Below, piece after piece: positions 1 through 7,113 of a stretch of DNA of 64,000 nucleotides (position 1 is its first letter; every line of letters starts with the position of its first letter). The notes beneath the pieces were generated by a model, which saw only the letters and a list, made by a program, of their open reading frames with translations, searched no databases and was not told the DNA's origin. Made by a program: the position numbers and the translations under genes. Source of the stretch: Ferruginivarius sediminum (lineage in GTDB: Bacteria; Pseudomonadota; Alphaproteobacteria; Kiloniellales; Rhodovibrionaceae); assembly GCF_003344765.1 (NCBI RefSeq), contig NZ_QPMH01000008.1, positions 1-64,000 on the forward strand, written 5' to 3'.

Positions 1-697
1 CGAAGTCGCGCACCCGGCGCAGCAGCCGGCCGGCGACGCGGGGCGTGCCGCGGGCCCGGCGCGCTACCTCGGCGGCGCCGTCGGACGTCATCTCCACGCC
101 CAGCACCCCGGCGCCGCGCCGTACGATCCGCTCCAGTTCCTCGGGCCGGTAGAACTCCAGGCGCAGCGGAATGCCGAAGCGCTCGCGCAGCGGCGTCGTG
201 ATCAGGCCCGAGCGGGTCGTCGCCCCCACCAGCGTGAACTGCGGCAGATCGATTCGCACCGAGCGCGCCGCCGGCCCCTCGCCGATGATGAGGTCGAGCT
301 GGAAGTCCTCCATGGCCGGATAGAGAATCTCTTCGACCTGCGGCGACAGGCGATGGATCTCGTCAATGAAGAGGACGTCGCGCGGCTGCAGGTTCGTCAG
401 GATAGCAGCCAGGTCTCCGGGCCGCGCGATCACCGGCCCCGAGGTGTGGCGGAAGCCCACGCCAAGTTCGCGCGAGACGATCTGTGCCAGCGTCGTCTTC
501 CCGAGGCCCGGCGGGCCGAAGAACAGCACATGGTCGAGGGCGTCGCCGCGAGTGCGCGCGGCCTCGATAAAGACGCGCAGGTTGGCGCGAAGCTGCTGCT
601 GGCCGACGAACTCGTCCAAGCCGTGCGGGCGCAGCGACGGCTCGGCGGCATCGTCGCCGCTGTACTCCGGCTGCACCACCCGCGCGTCGTCGCTCAT
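1..697 (-). CDS. ruvB: Holliday junction DNA helicase RuvB, N-terminal 232 residues (cut by window edge)
   Basis: ATP-driven motor of the RuvAB branch-migration complex in homologous recombination and fork repair. Only the N-terminal part lies in the window; the family is about 345 residues, so the C-terminal winged helix is missing because of the edge, not by mutation. Visible are the Walker A motif GPPGLGKTT (residues 61-69), the Walker B segment DVLFIDEIH (107-115) and the sensor segment GATTRSGL. The ATG at 697 overlaps the ruvA stop codon as ATGA, so translation is probably coupled. It is the last visible gene of the yebC-ruvC-ruvA-ruvB run. The identification is secure. Confidence 0.97.
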   Translation of the reverse strand, partial: MSDDARVVQPEYSGDDAAEPSLRPHGLDEFVGQQQLRANLRVFIEAARTRGDALDHVLFFGPPGLGKTTLAQIVSRELGVGFRHTSGPVIARPGDLAAILTNLQPRDVLFIDEIHRLSPQVEEILYPAMEDFQLDLIIGEGPAARSVRIDLPQFTLVGATTRSGLITTPLRERFGIPLRLEFYRPEELERIVRRGAGVLGVEMTSDGAAEVARRARGTPRVAGRLLRRVRDF

Positions 698-1329
698 TGC
701 GACAGCTCCTTAAGCCCCTCGGTAATCAGCGCCTGCAGCGGAGCCTCCCGCCCAAGCCGGCGCGCCGCCGTGGCGACGGCGCCGAACGCCTCGGTCCGGC
801 GATAGCCCAGGTTGGTCAGCGCCGAAACCGCGTCCTCGCTGACCTGCCCCGCGCCATCCGGCTCCGCGGCTCCGGCTCCCACCGTGGCGCCGGTCCCCAC
901 CGGCTGCTCCATGGACGCGCCCCCGATCTGGCCGGCCTTGTCCTTCAACTCCGAGGCGATGCGACCGGCCAGTTTCGGCCCCACGCCGTTGGCGCGGGAA
1001 ATCGCCTGCTTATCCTGGGCCGCGACCGCTTGCGCCAATTCCTGGGGAGAAAGCACGGAAAGGATGGCAAGAGCATGGCGGGCTCCCACACCCTGGACAC
1101 TGCAAAGCAACCGGAACCAGTCGCGCTCCGCCCGCTCGCCGAAGCCATAGAGGTGGATATGATCCTCGCGGACGTGTGTCTCGATCAGCAGGCTCGCCTC
1201 GCCGCCGATCACGGGAAGGCGGTTCAGCGTGCGGGCCGAGGCGAACACAACGTAGCCGACACCGTGGACATCGAGAACGAGTCCGTCGGCATCGGTCGAA
1301 TCGACGAGACCGCGCAGCTTGCCGATCAT
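694..1329 (-). CDS. ruvA: Holliday junction branch migration protein RuvA
   Basis: Tetrameric Holliday-junction-binding subunit that loads RuvB and holds the junction in square-planar form. The 211-residue product begins [11 protein letters not shown], the typical RuvA start; the frame is open 42 bases further upstream, but that part would run into ruvC. The helix-hairpin-helix segments around [16 protein letters not shown] and [16 protein letters not shown] are visible. The C-terminal domain III, which contacts RuvB, follows a Gly/Ala-rich linker. Start and stop both overlap neighbours as ATGA, with ruvC upstream and ruvB downstream, indicating one tightly coupled operon. Confidence 0.96.
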   Translation of the reverse strand: MIGKLRGLVDSTDADGLVLDVHGVGYVVFASARTLNRLPVIGGEASLLIETHVREDHIHLYGFGERAERDWFRLLCSVQGVGARHALAILSVLSPQELAQAVAAQDKQAISRANGVGPKLAGRIASELKDKAGQIGGASMEQPVGTGATVGAGAAEPDGAGQVSEDAVSALTNLGYRRTEAFGAVATAARRLGREAPLQALITEGLKELSQ

Positions 1330-1847
1330 GTTCGCCGTCTCCCTCCCCCGGTTCCGGCGGCGGCAGTCCACTGCCGGCCCGTCGCGGCATGGTGGGCATG
1401 GCAGATGGCCACGGCCAGGGCGTCGGCGGCGTCGGGCGACTCGATGCCGCAGCCGGGCAGCAGCCGGCCCACCATCATGTTCACCTGATCCTTCGCCGCG
1501 TGGCCCGTACCGACAACGGCCTTCTTCACGATCATCGGCAGGTACTGCGCCACCGGCAGACCCGCGCGGGCCGGCACCAGCAGCACCACGCCGCGCGCCA
1601 CGCCCAGCTTCAACGTCGACTTGGCGTTCTTGTTGACCAGCGTCTCCTCGACCGCCGCCTCGGCCGGCGCGTACTCTGCGATGACGTTGCTTAACCCGTC
1701 GTGAAGCTGCACCAGCCGCTCGGCCGTCGAGAGCTTGTCGTCGGACTCGATGGCGCCGTTCGCCAGATGCACCAGCCGTGATCCCTCGGCCTCGATCACG
1801 CCCCAGCCGGTGCGGCGCAAACCGGGATCGAGGCCAAGGACGCGCAT
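1326..1847 (-). CDS. ruvC: Crossover junction endodeoxyribonuclease RuvC
   Basis: Resolvase that cleaves Holliday junctions symmetrically with a metal-dependent RNase H-like fold. The 173-residue length fits the family. The four acidic catalytic residues can be placed: D7 in GLDPG, E67 in AVEETLV, and D139 and D142 in the C-terminal SPDAADALA segment. It sits between yebC (20 bases upstream) and ruvA (ATGA overlap), which is the standard proteobacterial order. A short low-complexity Gly/Arg tail follows the conserved domain. Confidence 0.96.
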   Translation of the reverse strand: MRVLGLDPGLRRTGWGVIEAEGSRLVHLANGAIESDDKLSTAERLVQLHDGLSNVIAEYAPAEAAVEETLVNKNAKSTLKLGVARGVVLLVPARAGLPVAQYLPMIVKKAVVGTGHAAKDQVNMMVGRLLPGCGIESPDAADALAVAICHAHHAATGRQWTAAAGTGGGRRRT

Positions 1848-1867
1848 GCGGTCCCCCTTCCGCTGGC

Positions 1868-2635
1868 CTAGGCCGTCAGGCGCTGCATGATGTCCTCGGA
1901 GATCTCGAAGTTCGACGAGACCTGCTGGACGTCGTCGCTGTCCTCCAGCACGTCGAGCAGTTTGAGCAGCGTCTGCGCCTGATCCTCCGTCACCGGCTGC
2001 GTCGACAGCGGCCGCCAGCCGAGCCGCGCCTCGCGCGGGTCGCCGAACTGCCCCACCAAGCTGTCGCGGACGCTGGAGAAGTCGTCGGCCGCGCAGATCA
2101 CCTCGTAGGTGCCCGGCTCGTCCTCCTGCCCGGCGGCCTGCTCCACGTCCGTGGCGCCGGCCTCGGCCGCCGTCTCGAACATCGCCTCGTAGTCGGCGAC
2201 GCTGTCGTTGAAGACGATCCGGCCGACCCGCTCGAACATCACCGAGGCCGAGTTCGTCTCGCCCAGGCTGCCGCCCAGCTTGGAGAAAGAGGAGCGGACC
2301 TCCGAGGCGGTGCGGTTGCGGTTGTCGGTCAGCGCCTCGACGATGATCGCCACGCCGCCTGGACCATAGCCCTCGTAGCGCACTTCCTCGAAGTTGTCGC
2401 CGCCCTCGCCGCCAGCCGCCTTCTTGACCGCACGGTCGATGTTCGTGTTCGGCATGTTGTTGGCGCGCGCCGTGGCGATGGCGGCGCGCAGGCGCGGGTT
2501 CGATTCCGGGTCCGTGCCGCTTTCCCGGACCGCCACCGTGATTTCGCGGTTCAGCTTGGTGAACAGCTTGGCGCGCTTCGCGTCCTGCGCGCCCTTGCGG
2601 TACATAATGTTCTTGAACTGCGAATGGCCTGCCAT
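1868..2635 (-). CDS. YebC/PmpR family regulator or translation factor
   Basis: The 255-residue product starts [18 protein letters not shown], the hallmark of the YebC/PmpR family (usually about 240-250 residues). The family was long annotated as a DNA-binding regulator; recent work on homologues points to a role in relieving ribosome stalling at proline stretches. Both statements are family knowledge, not visible here. It is the first gene of the ruvCAB transcription unit and is divergent from the small gene at 2845 across a 209-base gap holding a CtrA-type site. EF-P, the other polyproline factor, is encoded about 10 kb away. Confidence 0.93.
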   Translation of the reverse strand: MAGHSQFKNIMYRKGAQDAKRAKLFTKLNREITVAVRESGTDPESNPRLRAAIATARANNMPNTNIDRAVKKAAGGEGGDNFEEVRYEGYGPGGVAIIVEALTDNRNRTASEVRSSFSKLGGSLGETNSASVMFERVGRIVFNDSVADYEAMFETAAEAGATDVEQAAGQEDEPGTYEVICAADDFSSVRDSLVGQFGDPREARLGWRPLSTQPVTEDQAQTLLKLLDVLEDSDDVQQVSSNFEISEDIMQRLTA

Positions 2636-2781
2636 CGCGTTCGCACTCCTACATCCTGCGGTAATTAGTTGTTAGGTTACCATATTTTGTAAGAAATCGC
2701 CTAAGCGATCAGCTTGGCCCGCCTTCTAGCAGGAAATCGCCGCCGCCTAAAGCCCCGCCCGCCGCCTGTGACAGTAGCGGG

Positions 2782-2796
2782 TTAACCAAACCTTAA
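2782..2796 (+). promoter_or_regulatory. Candidate CtrA binding site
   Basis: TTAACCAAACCTTAA matches the alphaproteobacterial CtrA consensus TTAA-N7-TTAA exactly. It lies 49 bases before the ATG at 2845 and 147 bases before the divergent yebC start, in an otherwise GC-rich intergenic region. A TATAGG hexamer at 2828-2833 could serve as a -10 element of the rightward gene. Binding is inferred from the motif only. Confidence 0.5.
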
Positions 2797-2844
2797 TTCG
2801 CCTCGCGACATTCTCCGTGAATTCGATATAGGGAGTCCGTGGCG

Positions 2845-3117
2845 ATGTCGCAGTCCAGGGTGCTCAATCTTGCTCTAGCCGAAGAGCTGCCGAGCGATCC
2901 GGCGCAGGCGGAGGTCAGCCGTGCCAAGGCTGCGGGTCTGGTCGATACCTACGTGCAACAGCAGGCCCTGTCGGCACTGGATGCGATTTTGGAGGCCGCG
3001 GAGCAGCAAAAGGCACCGGACGCCACCCTGGCGGACGAGACGTCCGGCACGGCCGCCATCCTGGACGAGGAAGTGACCCGCTTCCGCCGCCTCGCCGCGA
3101 ACAGTTCGGCCGGCTAG
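2845..3117 (+). CDS. Small protein of unknown function, 90 residues
   Basis: Unrecognised, acidic and Ala-rich, probably alpha-helical. It has no signal peptide or membrane segment and no cysteines. The ATG at 2845 is preferred over an in-frame GTG at 2839 because GGAG at 2832-2835 is nine bases before the ATG but only three before the GTG. It stands alone on the plus strand between two minus-strand operons. A CtrA-type site just upstream suggests cell-cycle or motility-linked expression. It ends 28 bases before the convergent NTF2-like gene. Codon usage looks native, so it is likely a real gene. Confidence 0.6.
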   Translation: MSQSRVLNLALAEELPSDPAQAEVSRAKAAGLVDTYVQQQALSALDAILEAAEQQKAPDATLADETSGTAAILDEEVTRFRRLAANSSAG

Positions 3118-3145
3118 CTCCGCCAGCTAAAAGGGCCACGGCCGC

Positions 3146-3562
3146 TTACAGCGTGCGGCGGTGCCACCACTCCTCCAGCGAGCGGCACAGCGGCACGCCC
3201 TCGCCTGACTCACCGAAAACACAGCGGAACACACCGTCCAGCTCCACGCGCTCGCCGTCCTTCACGCGCTGGAAGCGGGCCCACCAGCGGCAGATGCCCA
3301 CCGCGCCCGACACCGCCCAGATCTCGTAGCCGAAGCTGACCTCGCGCTGGGCATCCTGCGCCCCGGCGCGCCAGTAGTCGCGAATCTCGTCCCGCCCCTG
3401 CATCGCCGGGCGGAAGGGCGTTTCGCGATAAGCGGCATCCCCGGCGAAGAGCGCGGTGACGGCATCGGGATCGCCGTTTTCCCAGGCCGCCTTGTAGCCT
3501 TCCAGCCATGCCTGGAACGCCGCCTCGGTCAGTTGGCCGGTATTCCGATCCGCGGCGTCCAC
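3146..3562 (-). CDS. NTF2-like / SnoaL-like domain protein
   Basis: The 138-residue single-domain protein has the NTF2-like pattern: an N-terminal helix FQAWLEGYKAAWENGD, then DAVTALFAGDAAYRETPF with the recurrent aromatic/acidic features, then strands with WWARFQRV and VFRCVFGE, and a terminal EEWWHRR. Such folds bind small ligands or act as isomerases or dimerisation modules, so function cannot be read from fold alone. The start is GTG at 3562. It lies 24 bases after the YmdB-type gene and is probably its co-transcribed last gene. Confidence 0.8.
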   Translation of the reverse strand: MDAADRNTGQLTEAAFQAWLEGYKAAWENGDPDAVTALFAGDAAYRETPFRPAMQGRDEIRDYWRAGAQDAQREVSFGYEIWAVSGAVGICRWWARFQRVKDGERVELDGVFRCVFGESGEGVPLCRSLEEWWHRRTL

Positions 3563-3586
3563 CGCAATCCCCCATCCGAATCCGAT

Positions 3587-4402
3587 CTACAGAGCTGGCA
3601 CCGTTTCCGACAGCCGGCCGCCGACACGGATCGGTTCGACCCGTTTCGCCAGGCCCGTGCGGTCGTCGGTTTCCAGGAACAGGCCGCACAGGGTCGCCTC
3701 CCCCTCGGCGGGGCTGAGACGCTCCGTCGGCAGCTTGCGGGTGAAGCGCAGGACAGGCACCTCCTTGTTCATGCCGATGACGGAGTTGTAGTCGCCGGTC
3801 ATGCCCGCATCCGACTGGTAGGCCGTGCCGCCGTCGAGAATCATCAGGTCCGCCGTGGGGACGTGCGTGTGCGTGCCCACGCACAGCGAAACGCGCCCGT
3901 CGGCGAAATGGCCCATCGCCATCTTCTCGCTGGTCGCCTCGGCGTGAAAGTCGAGGACGGCGGCGTGCACCGTGGTGCCGAGCCGGTGCTTGGCGAGTTC
4001 CCGCTCCAGCACCGCGAAGGGATCGTCGAGCGGGTCCATGAACAGCCGGCCCATCAGGTTCAGGACGAGAACCTTGCGGCCGCCGGGCGCGTCGAACACG
4101 GCCGCGCCGCGCCCCGGGGTGCCGGCCGGATAGTTGTGCGGGCGCATCAGGCGCGGGCGCTTGTCGATGAATCCCATGGCCTCGCGCTGATCCCAGGAAT
4201 GGTTGCCGCCTGTAACTACGTCGGCGCCGGCGGCCAGGATCTCGTCCAGGATCTTCTCGGTAATGCCGGCACCGCGCGCCGAGTTCTCGCCGTTGACGAC
4301 GACGAAGTCGGCCTTGAGGTCGCGGCGCAGGCCCGGCAGCTCGCGCGTCAACACGTCGCGGCCGGCGCGGCCGACGATATCCCCCACGAACATCAGCCGC
4401 AT
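3587..4402 (-). CDS. YmdB-type (TIGR00282) metallophosphoesterase
   Basis: The 271-residue cytoplasmic metallophosphoesterase begins MRLMFVGDIVGRAGRD, where the GD and the following VNGENSARG and GNHSWDQRE segments supply metal ligands typical of the YmdB family; GTHTHVPTADLMIL is the late histidine motif. Bacillus YmdB hydrolyses cyclic nucleotides and affects biofilm/motility choice; substrate here is unknown. The frame stays open far upstream, but the start at 4402 gives the canonical N-terminus and a 10-base overlap with the cyclo-ligase gene. Confidence 0.9.
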   Translation of the reverse strand: MRLMFVGDIVGRAGRDVLTRELPGLRRDLKADFVVVNGENSARGAGITEKILDEILAAGADVVTGGNHSWDQREAMGFIDKRPRLMRPHNYPAGTPGRGAAVFDAPGGRKVLVLNLMGRLFMDPLDDPFAVLERELAKHRLGTTVHAAVLDFHAEATSEKMAMGHFADGRVSLCVGTHTHVPTADLMILDGGTAYQSDAGMTGDYNSVIGMNKEVPVLRFTRKLPTERLSPAEGEATLCGLFLETDDRTGLAKRVEPIRVGGRLSETVPAL

Positions 4403-5046
4403 GAGCTCGCCTCCGCGCCCGTGCCCGACAGTTGGCCCGTGCCTGACAGCTTGATTGCCCCTTTTTCGGTGACGATCCCGTCGAGCGGCTGGTCGTATGG
4501 CCCGCGCGGAACCGCCGGCACTTCCTGACCGGCGTAGGCGATGCCGATGGCGCGCACGTCCGGATCGATCCGGCGCAACCTCTCCAGCGTCCGGTCGTAG
4601 AAACCGCCACCGTAACCCAGGCGATACCCCGCGCGGTCGAACGCCAGCAGCGGGACGAGCAGGACTTTCGGCTGTACCTCCGGCGCGTCCTCGGGCGGGA
4701 TACGGGTGCCGTAACCGCCGTCGTCCAGCGCCTGTCCGGGATGCCACGCACGGAAGACCAACGGGCTGCCCTTCGCCGGCATCACCGGCAGGCCGATCGT
4801 GTGCCCCTGCCCGTGCAACGCCTCAAGCGTGGGCAACGGATCGATCTCGTCGCGCATCGGCCAGTACGCCGAGACGGTGCAACCGTCGGGAAAGGCAACG
4901 TCGGCGAGAACCCGGTCGCGCAGCCGCGCGGCGGCATCCGGGCTGGCCGCCGCGGCGGCGGCACGCTGGCTCTTGGCTTTTCGGCGCAGGTCCTTCTTGT
5001 CGGCGGCGGGATCTTGTTCTTGTTGTCGTGATGAGGTCTGCGCCAT
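4393..5046 (-). CDS. 5-formyltetrahydrofolate cyclo-ligase
   Basis: Converts 5-formyl-THF to 5,10-methenyl-THF with ATP, recycling a storage/inhibitory folate. The 217-residue product has the N-terminal Lys/Arg-rich helix (KKDLRRKAKSQRAAA), AYWPMRDEIDPLP, and the diagnostic RLGYGGGFYDRTLERL loop near residue 155. The start at 5046 is chosen because an upstream in-frame extension would run into the 6S RNA. Its place right after 6S RNA mirrors the conserved zapA-ssrS-ygfA arrangement of many proteobacteria, where the two can be co-transcribed. Confidence 0.92.
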   Translation of the reverse strand: MAQTSSRQQEQDPAADKKDLRRKAKSQRAAAAAASPDAAARLRDRVLADVAFPDGCTVSAYWPMRDEIDPLPTLEALHGQGHTIGLPVMPAKGSPLVFRAWHPGQALDDGGYGTRIPPEDAPEVQPKVLLVPLLAFDRAGYRLGYGGGFYDRTLERLRRIDPDVRAIGIAYAGQEVPAVPRGPYDQPLDGIVTEKGAIKLSGTGQLSGTGAEASSCG

Positions 5047-5092
5047 GCACGGCTCCGGTCGGCGGATGGGACGGTCCAAATGGATAGCGGGA

Positions 5093-5255
5093 GGGACGTG
5101 CCGCGTCGGCCGTTGGCCGGTCAGCTCCTCCGTGGGCCGACGAACCAAGTGGGTGCCGTTTTACCAGGACCACGGCCCTGGCAGGGACAGCTCCCGTCTT
5201 TCTCAATTAACGCCCCCGGGAGTGGTACGACCTGACGTACCGCGCAGCACGTCCC
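5093..5255 (-). ncRNA. ssrS: 6S RNA (RNA polymerase-binding regulatory RNA)
   Basis: The 220-base gap between zapA and the cyclo-ligase gene is the classic site of 6S RNA. On the minus strand, a perfect nine-base closing stem pairs GGGACGTGC (5255-5247) with GCACGTCCC (5101-5093), about 163 nt apart, the usual 6S length. Inside are further complementary arms: GGTACG/CGTACC, CTCCCG/CGGGAG, CCAGG/CCTGG, CCGTGG/CCACGG and CGTCGGCC/GGCCGACG. Not all can form at once. A sigma-70-like promoter sits at the right distance upstream. 6S mimics an open promoter and sequesters housekeeping RNA polymerase in stationary phase. Identity rests on position and structure; a covariance-model search was not possible. 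Confidence 0.78.
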
Positions 5256-5262
5256 AATCACC

Positions 5263-5291
5263 AATCTAGGTAGCTTCGAGCCGCGCGGCAA
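5263..5291 (-). promoter_or_regulatory. Putative sigma-70 promoter of 6S RNA
   Basis: On the minus strand TTGCCG (5291-5286), a 17-base spacer and TAGATT (5268-5263) precede the 6S closing stem by seven bases, which would put the transcription start at about 5256. The promoter overlaps the last codons of zapA. Confidence 0.5.
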
Positions 5292-5577
5292 TACGCTCCA
5301 GGCGGCCAGCCACCTCTTCCAGGCTTTCGGCCGCTTCGGCGTCGCCCTCCCTGCCCTGCGCCGGTGCCTGATGGCGCCTCGCCTCGTGCAGCTCGTCGGC
5401 GATCAGGAGATTCGCCATCAACAGCAGGCGGCTTTCGCCCACCTGCCCGACGGATGCCGCCAGCTCACGCACGCGCCGGTCCACATACTCGGCCAGCTTC
5501 TGCAGGTGCGCTTCCTGGCCATCGTCGCAGGCCATCTCGTAGCGCCGGCCGTTGATGTCGAGAGCAACACGGGCCAC
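5266..5577 (-). CDS. zapA: Cell division protein ZapA
   Basis: The 103-residue FtsZ-ring-associated protein stabilises and bundles FtsZ protofilaments at midcell. The N-terminal VALDINGRRYEMACDDGQE and the following EYVDRRVRELAA / LLLMANLLIADELHEA segments are the characteristic ZapA globular head and helix; a C-terminal coiled coil (AESLEEVAGRLERIAARL) provides tetramerisation. The start is GTG at 5577 with GGAGG a few bases upstream. It is preceded by only one base after the stop of the ZapB-like gene, so both are co-expressed. Confidence 0.9.
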   Translation of the reverse strand: MARVALDINGRRYEMACDDGQEAHLQKLAEYVDRRVRELAASVGQVGESRLLLMANLLIADELHEARRHQAPAQGREGDAEAAESLEEVAGRLERIAARLEAT

Positions 5578-5578
5578 G

Positions 5579-5800
5579 CTACACCTCCAGCACGCCTTGC
5601 AGGCGAGCAATGGCACGGTCCAGCCTTTCGGCCATCCGCTCCCGCTCCTCGCGCAGCCTGGCGTTCTCCGCCCGCACTTCGGCAAGCTCGTGCCGCAGGG
5701 CCTCGGCGTCCGCCTGGCTGTCGACGGACCTGGCGGCCGCGGCCTCAAGGCGCGCGGTCAGCTCCTGTAAACGCTGTGTCGCTTCCTGCAATCTGGGCAT
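5579..5800 (-). CDS. Small coiled-coil protein, ZapB/DUF4164-like
   Basis: 73 residues that are almost wholly heptad-repeat coiled coil (EATQRLQELTARLEAAAAR ... EALRHELAEVRAENARLRE), with no membrane segment. A DUF4164 or ZapB-like coiled-coil protein commonly sits directly before zapA in alphaproteobacteria, so a divisome-linked role is likely but inferred. It is the first gene of the zapA-6S-fau-ymdB-NTF2 run. Confidence 0.75.
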   Translation of the reverse strand: MPRLQEATQRLQELTARLEAAAARSVDSQADAEALRHELAEVRAENARLREERERMAERLDRAIARLQGVLEV

Positions 5801-5907
5801 GGACGGTCCGTCACGGGCTCCCGAATGGCTGTCTTGGCGGCAAGCGGCCTCGCGCAGGATATCGACGGCCGCTTGCGGGGGTCAATTCATCGACTGTACA
5901 TCCGCGT

Positions 5908-6648
5908 CTATTCAAGCGCGAAATTGCGCCTCAGACCCAGATAGGTCGGATCGAACTCGGCCAGTTCCGCCAGTGCCTCGGTGTCGCGGAGCGTCAAACG
6001 ACGGTCTTCGAACGAGATCAGTTCCTCGTTCTGCAGATCGCGCAACATGCGATGGATGTGCATGACGCTGAGCCCCAGCGCGTCGGCCAGCATCTCCTGG
6101 GTCAACGGAAAGAAGAAACGCGTGCTCGTGCACTCCCCCGTGCACCGCAGGCGCGTCCATAACTCCAGCAGAAGATGCGCCACCCGCTCGCGCGCCGACA
6201 TGCGTCCGAGGCGCAGGGCATGCTCGTGCATCATCGCCAGTTCCAGCGCGGAAAGGCGGAACATGGCGTCCGCGAGCCTCGGCTGCTCGGCGGCCAGCGC
6301 GGAAATCTGCGTGTCGGACATCGTCGCCAGCCGCGTCGGCGTAATGCTTTGCAGGGCGTGGCCGCCAACCGGCACGACCCGGCGGTGCAGGCCGACAAGG
6401 TCGCCGGGCAGCACGAAACTGAGGATCTGGCGGCGCCCGTCCTCCCGCCGCTTGTAGCGGAACAGCCAGCCATCCTGCACGACCGCGACGAACGGGATCG
6501 GCCGCCCTTGTTGGATGATGTCGCGACGGGGAGAGGATGTCCGGTGCGGTCCGGCGACCGCCTCGAGCCAGCGCCGCTCGTCATCCGTCAGCGTGAAGAT
6601 GCGTGAGAATCTTCTTATCACTGGTGATTCGCCCGCTTCCACCAGCAC
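5908..6648 (-). CDS. Crp/Fnr family transcriptional regulator
   Basis: 246 residues: an N-terminal cyclic-nucleotide-binding-type beta barrel (about 15-130, with RDIIQQGRPIPFVAVVQDG and ILSFVLPGDLVG), a dimerisation helix, and a C-terminal winged helix with QEMLADALGLSVMHIHR as the recognition region (about 180-205). The N-terminal part lacks the cysteine cluster of Fnr that binds Fe-S, so an oxygen-sensing Fe-S form is unlikely. Related alphaproteobacterial proteins of this length are annotated as Crp/Fnr regulators without a known ligand. It is divergent from tkt across a 465-base AT-richer gap that may hold its operator. Confidence 0.9.
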   Translation of the reverse strand: MLVEAGESPVIRRFSRIFTLTDDERRWLEAVAGPHRTSSPRRDIIQQGRPIPFVAVVQDGWLFRYKRREDGRRQILSFVLPGDLVGLHRRVVPVGGHALQSITPTRLATMSDTQISALAAEQPRLADAMFRLSALELAMMHEHALRLGRMSARERVAHLLLELWTRLRCTGECTSTRFFFPLTQEMLADALGLSVMHIHRMLRDLQNEELISFEDRRLTLRDTEALAELAEFDPTYLGLRRNFALE

Positions 6649-7113
6649 TCCCCCGGCTTCAGCGTGAGGTTTTCGACAAATACCTTATTGGCAGCCGCTT
6701 CACGACACTCCTCACACGCTTGCTCCGACGCCCCCTGCCCATCGGAGCACTCCAAAGATGTCTATGCAGGTACGGTAAAACAGGCATGCCGATGTCTCAG
6801 GAAATTTTTTGTCAAATTGCATAACACACGTTATGGACAATGCCGCATTCGGCTCAACAGGTGTGCAATAAGTACCTGTTTCGGTTGAAAATTTTTGCCA
6901 ATTTGAACTTGACAAGCACTCACCGTACCCATGCGCCATGCACGCCGGACAAGCCGCCGATCGAGCCGCGCTTGAACGGGCGGACTATATGCCGGTTGAC
7001 GCTGTGACGGCCCGGCGGCATGGTGCGCCCACGCGCGGGGAGGGCTGCCCGCTGCCGGCGCATGCGCTCCTCCCTTATTTATCTCCGCAGATAGCTTAGG
7101 TGCGCTTTAACAC
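6649..7113. other. 465-base intergenic region between the Crp/Fnr regulator and tkt
   Basis: Clearly richer in A and T than its flanks. It holds a palindrome at 6820-6835 and a TTGACA hexamer at 6910-6915 without a good -10 partner. A 75-residue open frame on the minus strand (6712-6939) has no homology that I recognise and is treated as chance. No RNA gene was recognised. Confidence 0.5.
6820..6835. promoter_or_regulatory. Palindromic operator candidate
   Basis: CATAAC-ACAC-GTTATG is a perfect inverted repeat with six-base arms and a four-base centre, in the gap between the Crp/Fnr gene and tkt. The arm sequence is not the classical Fnr (TTGAT) or Crp (TGTGA) half-site. A flanking TTGTC (6809-6813) and GACAA (6836-6840) pair is placed asymmetrically. 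The bound protein is unknown; the adjacent regulator is the obvious candidate. Confidence 0.35.

Noticed and set aside
6712..6939. 75-residue frame on the minus strand in the Crp/Fnr-tkt gap
   Set aside because: No ribosome site and no recognisable domain; overlaps the palindrome and candidate promoter.
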